NCBI RefSeq assembly: GCF_001638985.1
Contig: NW_017265140.1
Location: forward strand, 1 to 64,000
Length of the DNA stretch: 64,000 nt
Direction: 5' to 3'
Origin: Phycomyces blakesleeanus NRRL 1555(-)
Lineage: Eukaryota > Mucoromycota > Mucoromycetes > Mucorales > Phycomycetaceae
Position numbers and translations under genes: made by a program. This document shows positions 26,840-36,253 of the stretch, piece after piece. Positions within the stretch are counted from its first letter, which is position 1. Every line of letters starts with the position of its first letter. A model generated the notes under the pieces. It worked only from the letters and a program-made list of their open reading frames with translations. It ran no database searches and was not told where the DNA came from.

Positions 26840-27640
26840 CCCATAAGAGAAAGAAACATAGCAGGCTAATCCACAGTGACACTACCACCCATACAAAGGT
26901 TGAAATACTGTCTAGTGTTCAGTCAATACTGTTTGGAGAGGACTGTCTATCAGAAATAACCTTAACAGAGCCGCAACAGAAACAAAAAAAAATCTTTTTT
27001 TTTTTAGCAATGTCTTGAATCTTCTTTTTACATACCTCATTCATTTCGGGAATCCTCAGTCAAATCTCCATGCATACATTGACTTTACAAATCTACTGGA
27101 ATCGGCACCAACTTCAGAATGCTATCAAAACTAACACCAGTAACCATAACATATCGCTTTTTTTTTGACACTACTAAGATCAACTTCAAAATACTATCAG
27201 AATTGACACCAACAACCATAACATATCTTTTTTTTAATTACCACTATAAGATACAGCTCAAAATCATAGCCATATAATAAAACTTCGACACTCCAAAACC
27301 GTACATTATATTCCTCTAAGCCCAAGGTCTCATATATCACCATTCTCAAATCTGGCTTTCAACTCTCGCACACACACAAAATTCATATGCTTATACTTCC
27401 AACACCTTCTTCGATCCCAATGCCCCCCCATCCCATCAGACATAATTTTCAAAGCTTCCACCTTCTAGTATATCTTTAAATAACCGCTTCTACACCAAAC
27501 AAACTTCACCCAACACAAATACTCAACCATCAAAGTTTTCTTAATATCTTTAAATATAATCACTCTTACTCTTCTTCTCTCTTTCACTTCAATTGAATCA
27601 ACTCTCTCCTGTCTCACCGTACTCACATCTCCTATTCATC
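26760..27640 (+). repeat. Dispersed repeat family R1, copy
   Basis: It carries the family landmarks: AGAGCCTACGACTTCCTAC, the GTGTACCCATAAGAGAAAG block, GAGAGGACTGTCTATCAG, the CTTGAATCTTC block and repeated AACACCAGTAACCATA segments. A final AT-rich part resembles 2050-2240 of the tandem units. Non-coding as far as can be seen. Confidence 0.8.
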
Positions 27641-27859
27641 TTAATGTCTTTTTAATCAATTAAATTATTACATACATATCTAGCTTTTATTAATAGGGAA
27701 ATGCTTATTACAATCATTGTTAAAATAGAGCTCAATTGGAATGGTTTAAAAAGATTTGGTTTTTATTAATAAAAAAAATTAAAGTCAAGGCTAAAGAATA
27801 TATTATATTTATTAGCAGAAAAAAAACGAGAAAAAAAAATAATGTCAGATTCTTAGTTC

Positions 27860-28410
27860 ACTACTTATAAAAGTAGATCCATCCTCCCCAGAACGAAGAC
27901 CTGATCTGACAGCGGGGAGGGAAAATGAACTAATTTACCCTTTGAACAATAACACTTCATAGGAACTTATCTTCCTCCATGCCAAGGGTAGTGTGAAGAG
28001 TCTCTACCAGCCATCCTGCAGCGCTGCACGTCAGCATTCACTCTCATAGCTGGCTTCTTCTCTCTTAAGCACTGGCTTGCACCAGCACACACACAAGAAC
28101 CAAATCCCTAGACTCTCGCGCAATTAATGGTCATACTACTAGAGCACAAAGTGCCATTCGCAATCGCAAGAATCGCCAGTGTTACAGTAACAAAGACTGT
28201 AGACACGATATAAAAGAACGTGCGTGCGTACGTCTCCTGTAGATCTAGTATATACGAAGGGGGACAATCTAGGAACGAAACTCCTAGATCATCATAGGAC
28301 TGGCGGTTTCACCCTATGTAGAACAACACTTCATAGGCAGCTATTTTCCTCCATGTTGAGAGTGGTGCGGAGAGCAAATTCAAGCCAGAAGGCAGCGCTG
28401 CGCGTCAGCC
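27860..28410. other. GC-richer segment with an internal ~90-bp direct repeat
   Basis: A block around 27940-28050 (ending in GCAGCGCTGCACGTCAGC) recurs diverged at 28317-28410 (GCAGCGCTGCGCGTCAGC). Both carry ACACTTCATAGG and TCCTCCATG. Composition is clearly less AT-rich than the surroundings. It probably forms the 3' part of the minus-strand unit at 28410-29022. Confidence 0.5.
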
Positions 28411-29022
28411 TACACCTTCCAGCAAGCTACACTCTCTAGAGTATTGACTAAAGTCGCATCGCGCACACTAAAACCGCCTTGCCAGACACTTGTGCAACTT
28501 CGAAAAATTGCTATGTAATCAGCAGGGAACCACTGAAGACACAGTATGAGCGCATTCGCGCAATACCACTTGTAGGTCTGGCTTACTTGGTATACGGCTT
28601 GATCGTTGGCTGGCTAACACAATATCTAAATAGATTGTTAGTCAAAGTCTGATATAGTAATAGTATTAATAAGGAACTTACCCAAAGGTTTCCATGCCTG
28701 ATGCTATAGCTACTTCAAATAGAAATATATACCGGTGCGTATATACTTCCACCTAAAAAAAACATAGTTAGTAAATGTTGAGTAGAGTACAGAATATAAT
28801 ATTGAGCTTACCCAAAGAGCTTCAGTAAAGGGGTTAACTCTTTTTTTACCACAGGAAACGATTGCTCACTCCCCACAGCTCTGCAAACAGACATATACCG
28901 GTGTGTATACACCCATCTAAAGAATGAATATTTAGATAAAGCTTAGTAAAAGAAAAAAAAGAGCTTACCAAAAGAGTACGGAGGCACGAAAACCCCATGG
29001 ACAGAAACATGGACACTCGTCA
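28410..29022 (-). pseudogene. Spliced minus-strand unit with duplicated exons, unknown product
   Basis: Four exon-like blocks are separated by three well-formed introns. Blocks are 28969-29022, 28812-28916 (105 nt), 28682-28752 (71 nt) and 28410-28613. Introns are 28917-28968, 28753-28811 and 28614-28681, each with a GTAAG donor, a TACTAAC/GACTAAC-like branch site (TTACTAAG in the first) and a TTAG or TTTAG acceptor. The 105-nt and 71-nt blocks are related: both encode VYTHRY and end in CTTTGG before the donor, so an exon was duplicated. The last block is open for 67 codons (beginning PANDQAVYQVSQTYKWY) to a TAG at 28410-28412. No single frame passes through all blocks, so I treat it as a decayed gene or non-coding spliced RNA. 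No family is recognised. An earlier intron may end at 29023 (CTAACC branch, GCTAGCAG acceptor). Confidence 0.5.
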
Positions 29023-29029
29023 CTGCTAG

Positions 29030-30480
29030 CAAAGTAGATGGTTAGATATATTCTAGTAGAAAGGCAAAGAAGAAGAAGATACTTATCTTTTGGACCAGGC
29101 GGAAAGTGTGAGAAAGAGGTAAAAGAGAGAAAAATTTGCTGCGCACTTTTGCACTATTGATATACTTTTTGATTGAGGGCTGTGGGAAGTGCTGAAGTCA
29201 TCATGTCAAATATGCATACACTCCTTAAAACATTTTAGCTGAGACAAAATGACTGATTTCCATAAATGTTTATTACATCAATTATATAGACAGATTTAAT
29301 AAGGACACGATCCTAAAGATTTTATAGCTGTAGAGCTTGTTGTATGAGTATATTGAAAGAATCAATGGTCTTTAATTAAATTTACTCCACGTTAATTTGA
29401 TATTAGCTTCGGTTTTTGCAACTTTACAGCATTAATATATACCAATTGAAATTTTATTCTTTTAAAGTATTATTCTTTATTAAATATTATATATTAGTAG
29501 ACATATATTTGAGGCTGCAAGACCTTCTTTGTCATTCAAATCAGATATTAAAGGTGGAGACCATATCTTCAGAATATATATATATATATAACCCATTATT
29601 TGGATTAAAAAACTGGGTACACTTATGCAGACAGAAATGTGTATCAATCGGATTGTATATTAGTTTAATGTTCTTAGACAATATATTAGACACTTAATTT
29701 TTCTTCTGCTACTTAGTAAAAACTGGATTAACTCACCAGCTGTGCAAAAAGCTACACTTATTAAGTCGAGTTTTGATCCGTTCTTGGACAATTTATTTAA
29801 TGGTGGCACATATCTAAATCTTATCTAACACTGTGTACCTTGAATTAAAATATACTATTCGATCCGACTTCAAAAAGCTTTCTTTTAGTATTGTGGTGAT
29901 CCAGACACTCGGATGTTGGATTTATCACATATAAGAACATATTCATATTGAGATAGCGTAGTAGCTATCATCTTGTCAGTATAAAATATATATAAACGAT
30001 TAAGTAATCAGCCCAATAATTATTACAGTTAGTACTGTAGATAATATCTTAAAGATTGTTAAGATAATTATATCATACTGCCGGGTAAACTGTGTCAGAT
30101 CGATATGGAGCTAATTTAGTAGGAAGTCCTAAAGCTCTAGTATAAAAGAGAAAAGAATAGCTAAGAGCTAAAGAAGTACGATTTATGACTTGATGTCATA
30201 ATTGTAACACCGACACTAGTTAAGCAGTAAATACACTCTAATAACCAAATATAGTAAAGGAAGAAAGCCTTAAGAAACTAAGACGTAATGACAAGAGCAG
30301 ATTGTGTTTTCTTATAAAAAGGGACACTTTTTATTTATGAATAAAGACAACTTATATACAGTCTCAAAGTATTTCTATACGTCTCTATTATCAAATATTT
30401 TATTTTTCTATTGTTCCGTACCTGAAATACCACAAGTATATTCAAAACTCAGTAAGATTTTGTCTTGAAACAAATGTATA
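29030..30480. other. AT-rich sequence, no gene identified
   Basis: I found no supported gene. Around 30310-30345 a TATAAAAAGGGACAC box is followed by GAATAAAG, as in many LTRs or promoters, but no matching second LTR or target duplication is visible. Confidence 0.4.
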
Positions 30481-30519
30481 GTATTTACATACAAAAGAGA
30501 ACTCTATGATTATGTATAA

Positions 30520-31190
30520 AAAAAACACTAATTGGAGCATCTGCACAAAACCCAAGACATATACAAAGTAAAAAAAGAAAAAAAAGAAAAAGGATAGTGA
30601 TATTGACAGACACTCTTAAAATGGATGGCTGTGTAATATATGTTATAATATTCTATATTAGACTTTAGAAAAAAAGAAAAATACATAGGATACTTTTTAT
30701 GTGTTATATTAAATAACATACTTGAAGTCTTTGTTTCAAATCTATTTATTAAAAGTATGAGAGTAAATTGGTGTAAAGAAGTAAAAAAATGAAAAAATGA
30801 AAAAATGGAAAATTGAAAAAAATGAAAAAATGAAAAAATTGAAAAATTTAAAATGCAGTTAAAAGAGGTTTCGATCCCGCAATCTTTGGCTGTGGGTACC
30901 AATGCATTTCTCGTCAATATCTTTGCAGGTTCGATACTATATTTGGAAAATTTAAATTCATCAGGGCTTTTTTTTCTTTTTTGGGTTAAATACCTGTCTC
31001 CAATATGTATAGGTGTACTGTATAAATCCCAGTCTTTCTTTGTATAAAGACGCACACACCAGCTTGTCTGCCAATACCTTGGCTGTGCCATAATAAAATA
31101 TAGAGTATAAAGTGGTTTGCTTTTTATGTCTTCTTGTAGACTGTGTAGAGGCTCATTAGTAAATTAGAGCCTACGACTTCCTGCAAACAA
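30520..31190 (-). repeat. Diverged R2 copy
   Basis: It aligns with 26330-26760 over the KYPMYF block and the exon-like MAQPRYWQTSW frame, with about 15 percent differences. About 95 bp (near 30853-30950) is inserted relative to the other R2 copies. Confidence 0.75.
30994..31091 (-). other. Exon-like short frame in R2 (diverged copy)
   Basis: ATG-initiated, 98 nt, ending at the same GACAG|GTATTT donor. About 17 base differences from the 26.6 kb copy, no indel and no stop. The peptide keeps QPRY, TSW, VRLY and KKDWD. The frame conservation is suggestive of past coding; no family is recognised. Confidence 0.4.
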
Positions 31191-31780
31191 AAGTCTTTTT
31201 GGTAACTTGTATTACCAATCGGTGGTGCAGACAGCCTTTGTGTACCCGATCGTAAAACAACCATAGCAGAGCCCATTGACAGGGACACTGTTATCCATAT
31301 GGAGATTGAAATACCATTTAGTATTCACTCAAAACTATTTGGAGAGAAGTGTGTATTAAAATAACCTTTGCTGTACTGCAACCAAAACAAAAAAATATAT
31401 TTTTTTAACAATGGCTTGAATCTTCTTTTGACATTCCCAACATTCCGCCATCCCAGTTGAGGATCTTCATTCCTGTTGGGGATCGACATTCATATTGTAT
31501 TGCAACTCAAAGTGGACCAAAAGCGACACAATACAAAAAGAAAGCGCACTCTTTTTAAAAAAAAAACCAAAATATTCTTTATTTTATTTTTTAGACGGCT
31601 GTCCATGATATATACAATTCAAGCAAAAAATAAGCCCTCAGTCATACCTTCGTGTCCCTATAAGCTGCTCAACGCTTTAAAAATCGACACCAATAAACGG
31701 GGGTACTCAGCCAGATTGATCGATCAAATTTTGAATTCAGAACGCCATATTATTGGACTACAATTGTAATAGCAACGATA
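31190..31780 (+). repeat. Dispersed repeat family R1, copy
   Basis: It has the GGTGGTGCAGACAGCCTTTG, GGAGAGAAGTGTGTATT and TTCCTGTTGGGGATCGACAT landmarks of the family, and matches 1030-1480 of the tandem unit. It is truncated before the minisatellite. Confidence 0.8.
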
Positions 31781-31964
31781 AAAATTTTATCGTCTTTTTG
31801 AAAGATCAAATTTCGATTAAAATTTGATCGAAAAACGTATGGCTCTCTGATTAACCTAATCCTTACTTTTTATATGCAATACGATACTGTTTTTATCTTT
31901 CTCCTTAATAAATCATAGAATTTATTGCCAACAGTTATATAATACTTCTTTCTCTCCATCTTAC

Positions 31965-32330
31965 ATGCCAAAATATAGTACAAAGCAACAAGCAATTGAT
32001 GCCTTGAAGAAATCGCATAAAATCAGGGATTTTATTGTGAAAAAAAAGACTGGTAGAGTCTTTATCAGCAAGTGCAGACGAACTTATTAAAGATATTTTA
32101 GAAGTAATCAAAAAAGAAGTTAATATAAAGTTGGAGCAGATGACTGCTGCGAAGGAGCTTAAACAAATACTTAAAGCCAATAAATACATACACAAGGTTG
32201 ACAATGTATTGCCAGATGTTGAGTAAAGGGAAAGAGCACTTGATTTCTTCGAGAGTCTAGATGCCTACAGGTTCAAAGAAGAAATCAGAATGTGCAAAGA
32301 TTATTCTATTAATGCTATAAAAATCTATGA
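31965..32330 (+). pseudogene. Broken Harbinger-like (DDE) transposase N-terminus
   Basis: From the ATG at 31965 the frame begins MPKYSTKQQAIDALKKSHKI. It is thrown out of frame at an A run (about 32040-32048) and continues in another frame with a lysine- and leucine-rich helical stretch to a TAA near 32225. After that stop the same frame goes on with ALDFFESLDAYRFKEEIRM. The last motif (small residues, RFK/R-x-x-xRM) resembles the region just before the catalytic domain in fungal Harbinger/DDE endonuclease-type transposases. At least one frameshift and one nonsense codon are present and no catalytic domain follows, so it is a remnant. The family assignment is from motif resemblance only. Confidence 0.5.
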
Positions 32331-32439
32331 ATTTTGTATGAATTTTGTACTTTTGTCTTTTGGTGTCCTCAACTACAAATTGATAGCATTGGCTAAAATT
32401 CACACAAGAATTTGATCTATCAATCTGGCTGTGTACCCC

Positions 32440-33975
32440 CACTAATTTTTTTACAGCCGATACCATGTATCAGTATTCTACTCTCTATTGTGGGCCACAG
32501 CTATATTTGTCTTTTTTTATTTGTCTTTTTTTACTATTTCGACAGCAAAACCCAACGCTAAAAAAACTCAATCTCTATCAAGGGTTACAGGTATACCAGT
32601 TTCTTTGAATATATTACTACAAATTATTTTTGTATATTATTTTAAACAGACAAGCCCAACGATCAAGATTTCAGGCTCGAGTATCATATACCTGCATATG
32701 TATTTGTTTCAATAACTACTTTATGCTGTTTCTATAGGACCTTACAGTCATATTTAATGCTAAACATTAAAACTTTAGTTTTAGGTATGGATTCTAGGTA
32801 TACAACAATTTTTGACCACTCAGTACTGCTTGCTTTATATAAGAAGTATATGTGTAGTTGAAGCCAAATAATTTAAGCTGGGTAAAGATATAAAAAGCTT
32901 TTGAGAAATTTACTGACACCTATATCTTTTTTATGTATTTGATATCAAGAATCAAGTAACAAATTTGTGCTCCCCATCATTGTTTAAAGATATACAAGTA
33001 TTTTTTAAATTATTTCTTTTATTAATGCTTTCATTTCAGTAGTGTATTTCCAATTAATTTAAAGGATCAAGTTTTTGTCTCCATTATAGACTAAACGTAT
33101 ACAGTGCTATTTGAAAATTTAAATAACATAATTTGCTTTCGTCTAGTACTCACAGTCAAGACAAGTATCAGAGCTCCACGTTTCCTCATAGAATAGAAGT
33201 GAACAAGACTCTCTGAACATTTAATTACTGCCTCTTTTAACTACAGCTTGGCCTTACCGTACTTACATTTGCTACTTATCCTGTGGCTGCAAGGAATCGA
33301 ATAACACTAGCATAACATTATTACTGCTCATCATCTATCCCAATTAACAACATTAGCAACTTGGCATACTTTAGCTTATTTGTTAGTTTCGGGTATGTTT
33401 AATTCAGCCACTAGATTATCTACTGTATTGTATATCGCAGACCTCTGGATATATCCTCTCAGTATCCTCCTCATGCTAATATGAGCCACGAAACTGACCC
33501 TACTCAATCTCTAATATTCAATCATTATAGCTACCACCATCACTTTTGAAGCACTAGTATCTAAATCAATAGCGTATTAACAGTTGAAGGTCAGCTATGC
33601 ATACGTATATGGCTACTCACGGGGCTATCTTCGTTGTCCTCATCGCCACCCAGGGAATATTCCCTGAACTAGACATCTTATTCGCCATTTATTTAACCTA
33701 ATAGATCATACATATGCTCAATCAGTGTATCCAATGCCACACACTGGATATCCATATCGAGCAGCCACTTCCAACTTATTCTTGATATTGAACTTGTCCT
33801 TAATCATATAGCAGTTCCATCCACATTAGACATTACAAGATTCGAAGCTGAATTAGCTTTAGTTTTTCTCTAGGTTCCTCATTTTTAAATACATTACCTT
33901 CAATGCACATTACAAAAAAATAGCATGGGTATTTTTATTTTCTGTGCAATTTTTAATAGCTTTGTGTTGGTGTTA
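32440..33975. repeat. Arm 2 of the inverted duplication of the array 3' end
   Basis: It is the reverse complement of about 11790-13318. At its left end it carries two or three array modules in plus orientation, for example an AAACAG acceptor near 32647 followed by ACAAGCCCAACGATCAAG. The rest is the AT-rich flank. Copies differ by scattered substitutions. Confidence 0.85.
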
Positions 33976-34170
33976 ATAGGAGAGGAAAAAGAAGAGGATT
34001 CTGTGGTTTTTAGTATCAATTCTAGTAGTTTTGTGAAGTTAATGGAAACATGGATGTTTGACTGATTATTTAGTTTTGGCGGGAGTTGCATGTATACTGA
34101 ACAGTTGCAAAAAAAAATTTTTTTGTATTTGTCAAATAGAATGCTTTATTTTTGTATTGCGTCACTTTCT
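33976..34170 (-). repeat. R1 fragment
   Basis: In reverse complement it shows CAGTCAAACATCCATG and GTGACGCAATACAAAAATAA, matching parts of the R1 family. Confidence 0.55.
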
Positions 34171-34289
34171 GTTGAATTTTGATTGTGATAGTGTATAGAT
34201 GAGGATCACGAAAGAGATGAGCAGTATAAAAACCCCAGTCATAGATTTAAAGTTGAGGTCTGTACAGGCGTTTATTATTCAGTGATCAC

Positions 34290-34412
34290 TTGATGTGAAC
34301 CAAGTAAAAGTTCAAAAAAAGGGCAAAAAAAACAGAAATTTAAGTTATATCATTGGGCGAGAGTTTTAATTAATTTTGCATATTTTTTGAACTTTTAGTC
34401 TGTTCACACTAA
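34290..34412. mobile_element. MITE-like element, second copy
   Basis: It starts TTGATGTGAACCAAGTAAAAG and ends CTTTTAGTCTGTTCACACTAA, with an AT-rich centre like the copy at 8763-8886 (in the opposite orientation, judged by the internal TAAGTTATATCATTGGGCG block). It lies just left of the truncated Tnp2 relic. Confidence 0.6.
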
Positions 34413-34435
34413 ATGTTTGCTGGTAACTTCTTGGC

Positions 34436-35671
34436 CATCATATTATCATGTACCAGACATATGCGGATGCTATCCATATGGTCATTAAACGATCCAATTG
34501 CAGAAAAATTCTTTCCATTGATGAGTCAGATGGAGATAAAGAAGTGCGAGCATATCGTCCTAGCTGGGGAACTGATGAGGTAATGTTAAACACCCATCTA
34601 TTTTTTAAAAAAATAGAAATAATTTATTAATACTGTCTATTATTTAAATCAGCTCCAGAAGTTTAGCACTACGGTTGGTGACTTTACTGTCAAGCATTTG
34701 AAGAAAAATGCAGACAGTTGTTAAAGCGCATCTCCTATGAGAAAGAAGTGAGTATTCACGAGAATTTGACAGTCACTTTATTAGAGTAGTGCTTTTCAAA
34801 ATAAAATAAATCTTTTTTTTCCTTGCCCACTATTTTACAGTGTTTTTTTTTCTACGTGTTTATGTATATGGAATAGAATGATGTATACAGATATATGTAT
34901 AGAATGCCAAGTATAAGCAAAATTTTATAAAAATAATAAATAATAAACTTCCACTTATATATAAATTAGCCTTTATTAATTAATATATATATATATTTGT
35001 AGGTGTTTTATTTTTGTATTTAAATCTAAAAATATATTTTTCCTAGCAAAGGAACAACACACATCTGAGCTTTGCCTTCTAAACCAAGGTGCTCACCTAC
35101 TGCAACTGGATAGCAGATTCTATGTACCTGAAGAATACTGTTCATGCTATCATCTTTGAATCCCACCTCATTTGCCTCAACTCCTTCTCCTGCTCTGGGC
35201 TGAAGCACAATCTCCTTGTACCATTGTAAACATGCAAATTCATTCTGACTCGAATGACTAACAAACAAATTTACAAAGAGGTACTGAATCTGGCCTACAT
35301 ATGGTTTAGTACTTCTACCATCACTTGTCTCAAACAGCACTTTCATAAATGACCTGCACTAATTTCTTGTTTTGCTCCTGTATATTTGGCTGAGAAGATT
35401 GATTGATTCAAATTTGTGTATCCGATTGTTGACAAAATTATCAGAGCGACCAGCCTGATGACAGTGAACAAGCATTTGATCATCATATACCTTGTGATAA
35501 TTGATGACAAATGCTTGTACTCGGACTCTTTCATAAAAATCTCTCCCTTTAGAACTAAAGGAAGTGTAGATGGGAGTATAGGCTTGTTTCCCTTGACTAT
35601 AACAAAGTTTATCTTAAGAAAACTGATAACAGCATTGATATGGAATAGTATGGCGGTGGCAGTGGACGTAG
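34436..35671 (-). pseudogene. Old Tnp2 element C, 3' half (transposase end and accessory fragment)
   Basis: This is a degraded relative of element A in the opposite orientation. 35026-35671 (minus) aligns with the transposase C-terminal third of element A, including VLFETSDGRSTKPY, FKDDSMNSIL and HRICYPVAVGEH, with frameshifts and a TAG. 34448-34579 (plus) aligns with accessory exon 3 (YQTY-AI, ILSID, VRAY-PSW-TDE) and keeps the donor GTAATG. About 34653-34760 aligns with exon 4 but has an early TAA. The left end is cut off at about 34436. The copy stops at 35671, where element A is inserted, and resumes at 44399. Confidence 0.85.
35669..35671. other. Target-site duplication TAG, left of element A
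   Basis: TAG immediately precedes the left terminal inverted repeat and is repeated at 44396-44398. A 3-bp duplication is typical of CACTA elements. Confidence 0.9.
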
Positions 35672-35698
35672 CACTGGAAAAATAGGGTAATTTCATCT
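35672..35698 (+). repeat. Left terminal inverted repeat of element A
   Basis: Begins CACTGGAAAAATAGGGTAAT and is identical over 27 bp to the reverse complement of 44369-44395. Confidence 0.93.
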
Positions 35699-36253
35699 AT
35701 GGCGTAGGGTACTATTATTTGTGGAGTGGTAGCTTAAATTTCCATCACTTCTGTCTTTTTTATTTTCGACGGCGATGATAATGCTCGGTCTGTTTTATTG
35801 GATAAAAAAACGAGTTTACTCTTTTTTGTAAAAAATGTCTGCGAGATTTCTTTTTGGGACTTGTAGCCATGTCGCAGAGTCAATAGTTGTAGGAAACTTA
35901 AACCAAATGATATCTTTTGAGTGAGATAATAAAGCTTTTTATTGTTGTAATATTTATTTATAAGTATGATGAGGTTAATGGTCGTGATATTACTACAAAT
36001 ATTTTTGTTGTATATACTCTACAGCTAATAAAATGTACATGATGACATGTTTTAACAAAAGTGTGTATAATTGTATTTTAGAATAAGGCAATCAATTACT
36101 GTTTAGAGAACTGCCCATTTTAACAGCCGGAATAAACTATGTCATTTTGGAAGCTGGTGTAATTTGGAAAGATATATATTAAATTGTGTTCCTGAACAAT
36201 TTTCTATTCTTGTCAATTTTAAAGACTTAAAAAATAAAACATATGTACACAAT

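Noticed and set aside
30200..30440. Solo LTR
   Set aside because: A TATA box, an AATAAA signal and a TGTAACACC start are suggestive, but I found no second copy, no CA end with matching target duplication and no retrotransposon gene in the window.
30528..31091. 187-codon minus-strand open frame
   Set aside because: Beyond the first 98 nt it passes through the likely intron and through homopolymer-rich low-complexity sequence; other R2 copies do not keep it.
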